A stretch of DNA of 64,000 nucleotides from Taibaiella chishuiensis (GTDB taxonomy: Bacteria > Bacteroidota > Bacteroidia > Chitinophagales > Chitinophagaceae), in assembly GCF_003014535.1 (NCBI RefSeq), contig NZ_PYGD01000001.1:1-64000 (forward strand), written 5' to 3'. The notes under the pieces were generated by a model that worked only from the letters and a program-made list of their open reading frames with translations, searched no databases and was not told the DNA's origin. Below, piece after piece: positions 8,840 through 17,578 of this stretch. Both the position numbers and the translations under genes were made by a program. Every line of letters starts with the position of its first letter. Positions within the stretch are counted from its first letter, which is position 1.

Positions 8840-8870
8840 AAAGCCCCGGAAAATATCCGGGGCTTTGTGT
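8840..8870 (+). terminator. Rho-independent terminator
   Basis: A stem AAAGCCCCGG with a complementary TCCGGGGCTTT closing an A/T loop, 25 bp after the giant T9SS gene. The T tract is short. Confidence 0.75.
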
Positions 8871-8990
8871 TATCAACCAAAGATTTACCTCCTGGCCAAC
8901 CGGCCATCACATCACACTTTAACATAATCTAACTCTTTAAAATCTTACTTTTAAGGTTACATATTCCTTAACGCAAAAAAATACCGGTAC

Positions 8991-9197
8991 ATGAAAAAGA
9001 AACATCTGCAGACAAAACTGACCTTATCTAAAAAAGCTATTCTCGGCCTGAACGAAGCGGAGCAGGTAAAAGGCGGTGCTACAGCGGCATGCAATACCCT
9101 GTATGCGCAATGCTTTTCGCAGTTGCCCAATAACTGCGGTAGCGTAAAAGTAGCCTGTATCCCTTATTCCGAAGCACGTACCTGCTGGTGCGTGTAA
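8991..9197 (+). CDS. GG-leader RiPP-like precursor peptide (orphan)
   Basis: A 68-residue peptide. The leader has the layout seen in Bacteroidota GG-type natural-product precursors (class I lanthipeptide-like, TIGR04149-type): Lys-rich start, TKLTLSKKAILGLNEAEQ, then VKGG at 26-29. The predicted core of 39 residues has six Cys (34, 41, 49, 56, 65, 67), plus Ser/Thr, and ends CWCV. Six Cys would allow three disulfides or several thioether rings. No lanthionine synthetase, radical SAM enzyme or peptidase-containing exporter is found in the window. A strong terminator follows the stop, so it is monocistronic. Maturation could be done by distant genes. Assignment is by pattern, not search. Confidence 0.72.
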   Translation: MKKKHLQTKLTLSKKAILGLNEAEQVKGGATAACNTLYAQCFSQLPNNCGSVKVACIPYSEARTCWCV

Positions 9198-9215
9198 GCA
9201 ATCTTAAATTTTACG

Positions 9216-9254
9216 GAGCGCCCCGTCCTGTAAACAGGACGGGGCGCTCTTTTT
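9216..9254 (+). terminator. Strong rho-independent terminator
   Basis: A 14-bp GC-rich perfect stem (9217-9230 with 9235-9248), loop TAAA, then T-rich sequence, 20 bp after the precursor peptide gene. Confidence 0.9.
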
Positions 9255-9315
9255 ATAATCCCGTATCAACAGTCATCATTTGCTTTTACCCAGGTATTTT
9301 ATGTATCTTAACAGC

Positions 9316-10083
9316 ATGGAACAAAGGATGTTACGACTACAGCTACCGGAAGCTTGTAACGAAGACTGGAATGAGATGAAACCCAGGGGCTGCGGGCGCT
9401 TTTGCGCGCAATGTAATAAAACCGTGATCGACTTTACGGAGGCCGATGATGCGGCCATCGCACGCTTCTTTGCCAACAAACCGTTGCAGGTTTGCGGCCG
9501 TTTCCGGGACGACCAGTTGAACCGGCCTATTCCCTTCCCGGACACGAAAGAACGCGCAGGACTCAGGCTGCAGCTGGCAAAAATAGCCGCCTCGCTTGCG
9601 CTGCTGCAGGCAACGGCTACCAACCTGCAGGCGCAGGAAAACCAACAACAGATCGTACTGAGCGGCAACGTTACCGACTATCTCAGCCAACAACCCCTGG
9701 CCGGTGTGGAGATTACAATAGCAGGCATCAACTATCCTAAATATTCGGACCGGGATGGTAATTTTTCCTTTGTACTACCCGCTGATTACGCCGGCAAAAC
9801 CCTGACGGTACAAGCTACCTATCCACTCAACGCTGCGCAGGAAATACCGGGGTTCAAAATCCGGGAAGAACAGGTATTGATCGGGAGCCATACCGCCACG
9901 GTACAGCTTAAACGCTACCCCTATACAGCGCTGGAAAAGATTGACATATCGGTGCCGGACACACGACCACGCACCGGCGAGGTTTATATCGAACCGGAAC
10001 CAAGAACCACTTCCGCTGCTGCCGCACCCCGGGCATCGCTGTCCCAACGGATTAAATCCATCTTTAAAAAGAAAAAACAATAA
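9316..10083 (+). CDS. Cys-rich N-terminal, carboxypeptidase-like regulatory domain membrane protein
   Basis: The start is placed at 9316 (MEQRMLRLQLPEACNEDW); an earlier in-frame ATG at 9301 is possible. The 255-residue product begins with a compact soluble module (residues 1-72) holding five Cys (14, 26, 30, 33, 60), including CGRFCAQC and VCGRF. A hydrophobic segment (about 80-104) follows, then a beta-sandwich CarboxypepD_reg domain (about 112-185) with SGNVTDYLSQQPLAGVEI, and a basic Pro-rich tail ending in KKKKQ. The N-terminal Cys module is, from memory, a recurring Bacteroidota unit placed before such domains; its function is unknown. It reads into the TonB-like gene 2 bp downstream and is likely co-transcribed with it. 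Confidence 0.75.
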   Translation: MEQRMLRLQLPEACNEDWNEMKPRGCGRFCAQCNKTVIDFTEADDAAIARFFANKPLQVCGRFRDDQLNRPIPFPDTKERAGLRLQLAKIAASLALLQATATNLQAQENQQQIVLSGNVTDYLSQQPLAGVEITIAGINYPKYSDRDGNFSFVLPADYAGKTLTVQATYPLNAAQEIPGFKIREEQVLIGSHTATVQLKRYPYTALEKIDISVPDTRPRTGEVYIEPEPRTTSAAAAPRASLSQRIKSIFKKKKQ

Positions 10084-10085
10084 CG

Positions 10086-10496
10086 ATGCGCATTGTGATC
10101 TGTATGGTAAGCATGTTGCTGCTGGCGGGTGTGCAAGCCCGGGCCCAACCCGGAAAGAAGCAAAGCGGCAATGTCCGCACGGCGGCCGCAGCGGCACGGT
10201 TTATACCACCACAATTCCCGGGTGGCCCCAAAGCATTGGCCACCTTTTTAGACCGCCGTATACGTTACCCTTCCCTTGCCCGGGAAACCGAGCTGCAAGG
10301 CACGGTGCTCCTGTCGTTTTTTATTAATGAACAAGGCCTGCCGGAAGACATCCGCATCACACGCGATATCGGCGGCGGTTGCGGTGCAGAGGCCGTAAGA
10401 GTGGTGAAGCAAATGCCGCCATGGATACCCGGTACTTATGCGGGCAAAAAGGTAAGGGCATGGTATGAACTGCCAGTTTCCTTTACGCTGCGATAA
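10086..10496 (+). CDS. TonB C-terminal domain protein without a usual anchor
   Basis: A 136-residue protein: signal peptide or membrane anchor (about 1-20), a short basic linker, then a TonB C-terminal fold (about 38-136) with PPQFPGGPKALATFL, YP, GTVLLSFFINEQG and VRAWYELPVSF. Canonical TonB proteins have a long Pro-rich periplasmic linker after the anchor; this one lacks it, so it probably does not span to outer-membrane receptors alone. It is co-transcribed with the upstream Cys-rich protein, with a 2-bp gap. Its stop codon is directly adjacent to the convergent end of the NadR-like kinase gene, with no room for a separate terminator. Confidence 0.85.
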   Translation: MRIVICMVSMLLLAGVQARAQPGKKQSGNVRTAAAAARFIPPQFPGGPKALATFLDRRIRYPSLARETELQGTVLLSFFINEQGLPEDIRITRDIGGGCGAEAVRVVKQMPPWIPGTYAGKKVRAWYELPVSFTLR

Positions 10497-11048
10497 TCAT
10501 AACAACACCTGCTGTATGGCCGCTACGGCGCATTCCAGCCTTTGTTGCTCATTGCCGGTCACCAGCACAAAGGGGATACCGGACTGCTGTACGATATCTT
10601 TATAGATATGAAAAAAGTAGGCGCGCATTTGTGGTTCGGGATGCTCGCGCAGCGGATCGTCCTGCCAGGGCATATCGATATCGGTAAGCAGGTAAAGATC
10701 ATAAGGACGCATAGCGATCGCTTCGAGTATCCAGGCCGGGCAATGGTTGTATTTATCTTCGCTCCATACCTTAACCACCTGCAGGTCGGTATCGCAGAAG
10801 AGCAGGTCGCCGCCGGCCGCTGCTGCGGTCTTATCTTCGAGCGCGATCTGCCCGCGGGCGATCGCTTCCAGGTCGGGTGCCGTATAAGGCCGGTCCAGCT
10901 GCTCCAGGTACAAGCGTGCATACTCCGGTACATGCGCTGTATGGAAATAACCGGCCAGCCCGGTGGTCAGGGTACTCTTGCCCGTAGACTCCGGGCCGAT
11001 GATCACGATTCTTTTCAGCGCATTATCCAAATCAAATTCCTCCTGCAT
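10497..11048 (-). CDS. NadR-type ATP-binding kinase
   Basis: The start is set at 11048 (MQEEFDLDNALKRIVIIGPE) because the longer upstream reading contains a nonsensical hydrophobic stretch overlapping the divergent protease promoter. The 183-residue product has a Walker A loop GPESTGKST near residue 21 and a switch-like VPEYAR, as in the nicotinamide riboside kinase domain of NadR. The preceding nucleotidylyltransferase domain of full NadR is absent, so it is most likely a stand-alone ribosylnicotinamide kinase of NAD salvage. It is divergent from the S41 protease gene (52-bp gap) and tail to tail with the TonB-like gene. The substrate is inferred from the family. Confidence 0.78.
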   Translation of the reverse strand: MQEEFDLDNALKRIVIIGPESTGKSTLTTGLAGYFHTAHVPEYARLYLEQLDRPYTAPDLEAIARGQIALEDKTAAAAGGDLLFCDTDLQVVKVWSEDKYNHCPAWILEAIAMRPYDLYLLTDIDMPWQDDPLREHPEPQMRAYFFHIYKDIVQQSGIPFVLVTGNEQQRLECAVAAIQQVLL

Positions 11049-11100
11049 GTTTAATGGCGCAAAAATCGTTATTTTGCTTGTCTGATTCACAATAATTTTT

Positions 11101-12798
11101 ATGAACATGAGCATTTTAAGGAGCAGGTTGAAAACCTGGGGACTTAGCGTAGCGATAGGACTGTATGCATTACCGGCAACGACCCATGCCCAGGCGAATG
11201 ATGGTACGGATAAATACTTCGAGATCTCCAAGAACCTGGAAATCTTCTCCAATGTATTCAAAGAATTAAATCAGTTTTACGTAGATCCTATAGAGCCGGG
11301 CAAAATGGTAAAAACCGGTGTGGATGCCATGCTCAACGACCTGGATCCTTATACCAACCTGATCACAGAGGCCGATGCGGAAGATTACGAGCTGCAGATG
11401 ACCGGTAAATATGGCGGCATAGGCGCGGCTACGCGTACCAACGACGCCGGCGACATTATTATATCCGACCTGTTCGAAGGCGGCCCGATCGATAAAGCGG
11501 GTATCAAACCCGGCGATATCGTGGTATCCATAAACGGGCAGCGTATTAAAGGCAAAAGCTCCGACGATGTGGGCCTGCTGATGCGCGGCGCACCGGGCAC
11601 CAAACTGACCATGGTGATCAAACATCCGCTCAATGGAAAGGAGAGCACCAAAGAAATTACCCGCGAAGAAATAAAACTCTCGAGCGTACCGTATGCAAGC
11701 CTTACCGGCGCCGATAAAAACATAGCCTATGTATACCTGACCCAGTTTACGCAGAACTGCGGCCGCGATGTACGCAATGCGCTCGACAGCCTGAAACGTG
11801 CACAGCCGGCGCTTAAAGGCGTGGTGCTCGACCTGCGCAGCAACCCGGGCGGCCTGCTGGACGAAGCCGTAAACGTCTGCAATATCTTTGTAGATCGCGG
11901 GCAACTGGTAGTAAGCACCAAGGGCAAAAACAAAGACTGGGACAAACAATACAAAACCCAGACCACCAGCTGGGATACCGAAATACCACTGACCATCCTG
12001 GTAAACCATGGCTCGGCATCGGCCTCTGAGATTGTGGCCGGCACTACGCAGGACCTTGACCGCGGCCTGATTATCGGCACCCGGTCCTTTGGCAAAGGCC
12101 TGGTACAAACCGTACGTACCCTCGGGTACAACTCCCGCTTAAAAGTAACCACGGCCAAGTACTATACGCCAACGGGCCGTTGCATACAAGCGCTCGACTA
12201 TTCGCACCGCAACGACGACGGCAGCGTATCGTCGGTACCCGACTCGCTGAAAAAACCGTTTAAAACGAAGATAGGCCGTACCGTGTATGACGGCGGCGGT
12301 ATAGAACCTGATGTAAAAATGGACGACGAAAGACTGAGCCCTCTGGCCATTACGCTGCTGAGCAAAGGCTTTATTTTCGACTATGCCACACAGTACTATT
12401 ACAGCCATCCGACCATTGCCCCGGCTGCCGACTTTACCCTTAGCGAAAAAGAATTCAAGGATTTCGAGAACTGGCTGAGCGGCAAAGACTATTCCTATAA
12501 AACGGAAAGCGAAGAACTGCTTGCGCTGCTGAAAGAAAAAGCCGACAAAGAAAAGTATTTCGACAATATTAAAAACGAATTCAACACCCTGTCTGCCAAA
12601 CTCTCGCACGACAAAAAACAAGACCTGAACAACAATAAGGCAGAAGTGATCAACCTGCTGAACAACGAGATCGTGAGCCGCTACTATTACCAGCGGGGCC
12701 GCGTGATCAACAAACTGAAGCTGGACGACAACGATCTGAAAAAAGCGATCATGCTGCTGCTGAATACGCAGGAATACAAATCCCTGCTGAAGGTATAA
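11101..12798 (+). CDS. C-terminal processing protease (S41 family)
   Basis: A 565-residue protease. Signal peptide (about 1-29), a helical N-terminal region, a PDZ domain (about 85-175), then the S41 core. Catalytic residues are visible: Ser307 in HGSASASEI, Lys332 in RSFGKGLVQ and Gln336, the Ser-Lys-Gln arrangement of the CtpB type. A Lys- and Glu-rich helical tail of about 150 residues follows. Members degrade or trim periplasmic proteins from the C-terminus. It could begin at residue 3 instead. No fixed partner is evident in the neighbourhood. Confidence 0.9.
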   Translation: MNMSILRSRLKTWGLSVAIGLYALPATTHAQANDGTDKYFEISKNLEIFSNVFKELNQFYVDPIEPGKMVKTGVDAMLNDLDPYTNLITEADAEDYELQMTGKYGGIGAATRTNDAGDIIISDLFEGGPIDKAGIKPGDIVVSINGQRIKGKSSDDVGLLMRGAPGTKLTMVIKHPLNGKESTKEITREEIKLSSVPYASLTGADKNIAYVYLTQFTQNCGRDVRNALDSLKRAQPALKGVVLDLRSNPGGLLDEAVNVCNIFVDRGQLVVSTKGKNKDWDKQYKTQTTSWDTEIPLTILVNHGSASASEIVAGTTQDLDRGLIIGTRSFGKGLVQTVRTLGYNSRLKVTTAKYYTPTGRCIQALDYSHRNDDGSVSSVPDSLKKPFKTKIGRTVYDGGGIEPDVKMDDERLSPLAITLLSKGFIFDYATQYYYSHPTIAPAADFTLSEKEFKDFENWLSGKDYSYKTESEELLALLKEKADKEKYFDNIKNEFNTLSAKLSHDKKQDLNNNKAEVINLLNNEIVSRYYYQRGRVINKLKLDDNDLKKAIMLLLNTQEYKSLLKV

Positions 12799-12937
12799 AC
12801 GGTGGCGGGGTTTGTATCCGTTTGGAAAAAAGGCCATAATCCCTAACACGGGGTTTCTTTTTCCCGTCTTCTTTATTAAGCAGCCGAACAAACCGAAAGA
12901 GCAATCGCACGTTCCTATACCGGAAAACCCTTAGCTT

Positions 12938-14974
12938 ATGAAAACCCTGTCTGCCATTCTTATCCTTTTCCTGGTGACCGGCATTGCCGGTACCGTACAC
13001 GCCAACCACCTGCTGGGTGGCGAAATCGGTTATACCTTTGTTTCCAGTTCGGGCAATAACCAGACCTACCAGGTGCGGTTGGCTTTTTTTGCAGATTGCA
13101 GCTCCAACCTGCCCGGTGGCGCGTTTGGAGCGCTGATCGGCGCCAACCCCGGTGTCCGGTTGTTTAAAGGTAATACACAGCTCTCCCTTACGCGGCTGCG
13201 GTACGTACCCGCCGAAAGTAATATAGAGATTACACCGGTATGCCCCGACGAAGCCGGGAATACAGCCTGCATCAATATCAACAATCCCCTGCCCGGCATC
13301 AAAAAATTTGTATATACCGGAAATATTACGGTGTCCGGCGTTTCGGCAGACTGGCGCTTTGCCTTCGAAGGCGACATCAGTACCAACCCAGGCACTTTTG
13401 CCGGCCGGAGCGTGATCGTACAAAACGCAGATGTATTGGGCGGCAGCTCGCAGATGTACCTGGAGGCTACCCTGAACAATACAACAGGCGTTAACAGTTC
13501 CACCTTATTTACTTCTTTACCTACCCCGTTCTTTTGCGTCAATAAAGCCCAGACATATAGCCTGGGGGCTGCTGATTCCGATAACGACAACCTGACCTTC
13601 AGCCTTGTACCCGCGCAGCAGGTTACAACCGGCACAACAACACCCGAAGATATCACCTATCTCTTTCCCTTTTCGGCCACGGCGCCCCTCCCTGTAGCAA
13701 CAGGCACCTTTAACTTCAATACCACTAACGGGCAGTTAAACTTTACACCCAACGAGGTAAAGAACTGCGTTGTCGTTAACCTGGTAGAAGAATTCCGTAA
13801 CGGAGTGCGCGTGGGCAGCAGCATGCGCGAAATGATTTTCATTATCCTCGACAACTGTAGCAACGATGCCCCGACAGGACCTGTTAGCAATATCAAGAAT
13901 GCCAATATCAAGAGTGAGAATGGCAACCTGATCCTCGAGGTTTGCGAAGGCCAGGAATCCGACATCTCTTTCGACATCAACAGCGCCGACATCAACGGCG
14001 ACAACATCAACATCACATCGGCCAACCTGCCGGAAGGCGCTACCCTCGACATTGTCAACAACGGCAGCACCACACCGGTGCTGCACTTCAAATGGAACGC
14101 AAATAAAGCCACACCAGGCAACTATATCATCTACGTAACCTATACCGACGACGGTTGCCCGCTGGTATCGTCGCAAACCATCGCCTATACCATACGCATA
14201 CTGCCCTTCAAGACCAGCTTTACACACGATGCTTCGCCGCCCTGCGTCAATACCAGTAATGGTAAGGCCTGGGCCCTGCCCGTTAATGATGCGACTGTAT
14301 ACGAATACCGGTGGCTGGATGCCTCGGGTAATATCATCCGCACGGTAAACAGCGGCGCCGGCGACACCCTCAGCAATATACCCTTCGGTACCTATACCCT
14401 ACAGATCCGCGATACAGGCGGCTGTGGCAAGAACCTGACGATCACCCTGCCCGACCCGATACCCCTGCCGGAAATCGTGCTACCCCGCGATACTACACTT
14501 TGCGAAGGCATGCCCGTGGACCTGAGCGTAAACGATCAGCAGGGCGTAACCTACCTCTGGAGCACCGGCGATACGACCTGTTGTATTACGGTAGACCGGC
14601 CGGGAATATACAAACTACAGGCATTCAACATTTGCGGCGTACAAGAAAAATCGGTGAAGGTCGATTATGTGCCTTGTTCCTATTGCCTATTCGTACCCAA
14701 TGCCTTTAGTCCTAACGGCGATGGTAATAACGATGTATTTAAAATAACCCAGACCTGCCCCCTGGATAAATACAAACTCAAGATCTATAACCGCTGGGGC
14801 CAGATGGTATTCGTGTCCTACCGGGTAGACAATAGCTGGGACGGCACCTACCAGGGCAATGCAGCCGACATCGGCACTTATTATTATGTAATCGAAGCCA
14901 CCATCGGCGCCAACAATACGGAACGGCACAAAGGTGATATCAAGCTGAAAGGCGATATTACCCTTATCCGTTAG
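12938..14974 (+). CDS. T9SS type B secreted protein with SprB-like repeat
   Basis: A 678-residue protein with signal peptide (cleavage about residue 22), then NHLLGGEIGY and a long beta-rich domain (about 30-310), another beta sandwich (about 320-425), a SprB-like repeat (about 430-510), an Ig-like unit with a DTTLCEG motif (about 515-580) and a type B C-terminal domain (about 585-678) with FSPNGDGNNDVF and YNRWGQ. Type B domains direct T9SS export and are common in gliding-associated adhesins. It is convergent with the M14 carboxypeptidase; a strong bidirectional terminator separates the two. Confidence 0.9.
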   Translation: MKTLSAILILFLVTGIAGTVHANHLLGGEIGYTFVSSSGNNQTYQVRLAFFADCSSNLPGGAFGALIGANPGVRLFKGNTQLSLTRLRYVPAESNIEITPVCPDEAGNTACININNPLPGIKKFVYTGNITVSGVSADWRFAFEGDISTNPGTFAGRSVIVQNADVLGGSSQMYLEATLNNTTGVNSSTLFTSLPTPFFCVNKAQTYSLGAADSDNDNLTFSLVPAQQVTTGTTTPEDITYLFPFSATAPLPVATGTFNFNTTNGQLNFTPNEVKNCVVVNLVEEFRNGVRVGSSMREMIFIILDNCSNDAPTGPVSNIKNANIKSENGNLILEVCEGQESDISFDINSADINGDNINITSANLPEGATLDIVNNGSTTPVLHFKWNANKATPGNYIIYVTYTDDGCPLVSSQTIAYTIRILPFKTSFTHDASPPCVNTSNGKAWALPVNDATVYEYRWLDASGNIIRTVNSGAGDTLSNIPFGTYTLQIRDTGGCGKNLTITLPDPIPLPEIVLPRDTTLCEGMPVDLSVNDQQGVTYLWSTGDTTCCITVDRPGIYKLQAFNICGVQEKSVKVDYVPCSYCLFVPNAFSPNGDGNNDVFKITQTCPLDKYKLKIYNRWGQMVFVSYRVDNSWDGTYQGNAADIGTYYYVIEATIGANNTERHKGDIKLKGDITLIR

Positions 14975-14997
14975 CCGATACGGTGACTAGTACTATA

Positions 14998-15034
14998 AAA
15001 GCGGCCGGGACTTTCGACTCCCGGCCGCTTTGTA
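14998..15034. terminator. Bidirectional terminator
   Basis: A long perfect stem AAAGCGGCCGGGA/TCCCGGCCGCTTT with an 8-nt loop lies between two convergent genes. T-rich flanks are weak on each side. Confidence 0.85.
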
Positions 15035-15049
15035 TTGTTAAGGTTTTAC

Positions 15050-17425
15050 TTAGTGCAGTACCACCATCTTCTTTACTGCCGAACTACCCGTACTCGAAAC
15101 GATCCTGTAGTAATACATACCGTTGGCATAATTCCGCACATCGAGGGTAACCGCGCCTTTTACACCTTGCAGCAATTGCCTGCTGAGCATACGGCCCAAC
15201 TGGTCGGTGAGCAGCAGGTAATGATCGCCCTGGGCATTACCCAGGTCAAAACGGACCTGCGTTTGCGCCGCACAGGGATTGGGTACGTTATCGAGGTACA
15301 GGTTACCTGCAGCCGCATCTTTAATGCCTGTAGGCGTACCGCCATAAGCCAGTACGGCAACATCGTCGAGATAAAAGCCGTCTTTTTCCAAACCGCCGTC
15401 GCTGGCAAGGCGGAACTGCAGGGTTATCTTTTTACCAGCGTAATCCTGCAGGCTGATGTATTCCTTTACCCAGGCCTGTTGCAGCCCGTCGTATACCGGC
15501 ACGCTGCCCTGGTTGTCGTTGCCGTTATGATTGTATAAGCCACATAAGGGCGTATAGGTAGTACCATTTTCAGAGGCCGAAACGGTTACGAAGTCGAAGC
15601 CGCGCTCCACATCCCAACGGGCATAAAAAGTAAGCATCGCCATACTGGTAGCTGCCAGGTCGATCTCCTTTTTAGTGGTCAGCTTACTATTGGCATTGGC
15701 CGGGTAATTACCGTTGGGACTGTCGGTAAGGCAACCCGTACCCGATGCGGGCGAGGCCGTAGTTACACCCCAGCTGTTGCTGCTCGCCACAAAGTCGTCC
15801 ATATTATCGCAATTGCTGTAGAAGAGCGTGTCGGGCAGGCCATAATAACGCACAATGGTATCGGACTTTTTAAAGCCCCTGGCATTGACCCACTCCAAAG
15901 CATACCTTACTGCAGCGCCCCGCGTTGTGCCGGCCGCCACGGTAAGCGGTATGGAACCGTTGTAAAGCTGCAGGTGCACCGGGCTATGGAATACCACCGG
16001 GGCGCCCGTATTGACGATATTGCCCGTAAGGGGCACTATAGAAACTGTAAAATCGCTATTGGTCAGACCGGTTCGCTGGAAGCTAAAACTGGCCAGGTCG
16101 CTGCCCATAACGGTTATCGGATCGGTAGCCTTTACCCGGGCATACTCCGCCGAAAGCCTTGCTACATCCAGGTTCTGGTCCATAGTCTGCCTGGCGATCG
16201 GGATAATGCGGCTGCTCTGCGGCCAGAAACCGTCGCTTTCGTCGCCAGCTTCCGGGGTAAGGGCATAAATTTTTGCCTTAGTGGTTTGTTCGCCATACAT
16301 CCAGTCGTCGCTGTCGCCGTTCGATACATAACCGACCGTCTGGTCGCCGGTACCGGAAAGGAAGTGGCTGCATTCCGTCATGTCCTTAGCGAAGGCCTGG
16401 AACACCGATGAGTCGGGCGTTTGAACCGACGGCACATGCCCGTACGGATAGATCAGCAGGTTGCTGTAGGTATGGGCGTTGAGTGCTATACCGAAGGGAT
16501 GGCTGTTACAGAAGTCACGGAGCATCTGGGTTTCCGCTTCCGAGAAACCGGCGGTGCCGCGGTACGTTTCGCTGGAACCGTTGGGCGAGGAGCCTACATT
16601 ATCATATCCCCAGAACATGCCGTAGTTACGGTTCAGGTCCACACCAAAGGTACCGTTGCCGTTGTTACGCCTGTTCTTACGCCACATACCGCCACCATTC
16701 GGATTGGTGGTCTGGTTATAAACATAACCATCGGGGTTAACGCAAGGCACGAAGAACAGTTCCGTATTATCGACCAGGTATTTGATTTCCGCGTCGGTAT
16801 TGTAGTGTTCGAGCAGGTACCACATATAATAGATCAGCTGCGACAGCGATTGCGCTTCGCGTGCGTGGTGCAGCGCCGTGTACAGGGCCTTGGGCTCGGG
16901 TTCGCTGGTTGCTGCGTTATCGCTGATCTTTACATAATACACCGGCCGGCCACCTACCGTAGTCGTCGCGCTGATCGGTTGTTTCAGCGTAATAAGATCG
17001 GGATATTTGCTTTTCATACTGTCCAGTATATCGAGCATTTGCTGGTAGGTAAAAAAGCCGCCCATGCTGCCCAGTTGGAAGTTGGCCGGTGTGGGATAGG
17101 TAACGCAGTCTTCGCAACCGGTAAGCCCGGTGGGCTTTGCAGCTTCCTGCCTGCGGTTACGTTGCTGGTAATAGGCGCTTACATCTTCGATCAGTACGAT
17201 ATAGGTGAGGCCTGCATCGCGCACCGCAGTCACCTCTTCATCGGAGAGATCGGAAATAAAATAGACATCCTTTTTAAAGCTGCCATGATCTACAGCGATA
17301 CCGGCGGCCGCGAGGCGTGCCAGCCCGTCTTTCCCCGTATTTACTTTTACCCGGTGATATTTCTGTTCCTGGCTATAACCGGTAATAGCCCATAATAAAC
17401 TTACGATCGTCAAAAGTTTACGCAT
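15050..17425 (-). CDS. Secreted M14 zinc carboxypeptidase, T9SS type A
   Basis: A 791-residue protein. Signal peptide (1-19); a propeptide-like N-terminal region (20-120); M14 carboxypeptidase domain (about 125-415). Zn ligands are His187 and Glu190 in HHARE and His318 in ALNAHTYSN; the general-acid Glu392 is in LTPEAGDE, and Arg266 of VDLNRNYG is the usual substrate-binding arginine. It is followed by beta-rich domains (about 430-700), including a jelly-roll-like segment, and a type A T9SS sorting domain (about 715-791) with NVPNPCA and ANGMYYYRI. It should digest extracellular peptides. It lies downstream of mdh on the same strand but after a strong terminator, so it is transcribed independently. 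Confidence 0.92.
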   Translation of the reverse strand: MRKLLTIVSLLWAITGYSQEQKYHRVKVNTGKDGLARLAAAGIAVDHGSFKKDVYFISDLSDEEVTAVRDAGLTYIVLIEDVSAYYQQRNRRQEAAKPTGLTGCEDCVTYPTPANFQLGSMGGFFTYQQMLDILDSMKSKYPDLITLKQPISATTTVGGRPVYYVKISDNAATSEPEPKALYTALHHAREAQSLSQLIYYMWYLLEHYNTDAEIKYLVDNTELFFVPCVNPDGYVYNQTTNPNGGGMWRKNRRNNGNGTFGVDLNRNYGMFWGYDNVGSSPNGSSETYRGTAGFSEAETQMLRDFCNSHPFGIALNAHTYSNLLIYPYGHVPSVQTPDSSVFQAFAKDMTECSHFLSGTGDQTVGYVSNGDSDDWMYGEQTTKAKIYALTPEAGDESDGFWPQSSRIIPIARQTMDQNLDVARLSAEYARVKATDPITVMGSDLASFSFQRTGLTNSDFTVSIVPLTGNIVNTGAPVVFHSPVHLQLYNGSIPLTVAAGTTRGAAVRYALEWVNARGFKKSDTIVRYYGLPDTLFYSNCDNMDDFVASSNSWGVTTASPASGTGCLTDSPNGNYPANANSKLTTKKEIDLAATSMAMLTFYARWDVERGFDFVTVSASENGTTYTPLCGLYNHNGNDNQGSVPVYDGLQQAWVKEYISLQDYAGKKITLQFRLASDGGLEKDGFYLDDVAVLAYGGTPTGIKDAAAGNLYLDNVPNPCAAQTQVRFDLGNAQGDHYLLLTDQLGRMLSRQLLQGVKGAVTLDVRNYANGMYYYRIVSSTGSSAVKKMVVLH

Positions 17426-17516
17426 AAATCCAAAAGCCCTTTTCCCCGCAATGTTTTTTTAAGGAGGCTTTAACAAAAATAAGCTATCGGCGCTACACTT
17501 GAAAAAACGGGCGCAA

Positions 17517-17554
17517 CAAAAAGGCCGGTCACCTTGCGGGACCGGCCTTTTTTT
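17517..17554 (-). terminator. Terminator of mdh
   Basis: A 10-bp stem AAGGCCGGTC/GACCGGCCTT with T-runs on either strand. It lies just past the mdh stop and could act in both directions. Confidence 0.85.
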
Positions 17555-17578
17555 ACATTAATTTACACTAATAGCTTA

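Noticed and set aside
15050-17425. Idea that the M14 carboxypeptidase and mdh are one operon
   Set aside because: A strong terminator sits between them at 17517-17554.
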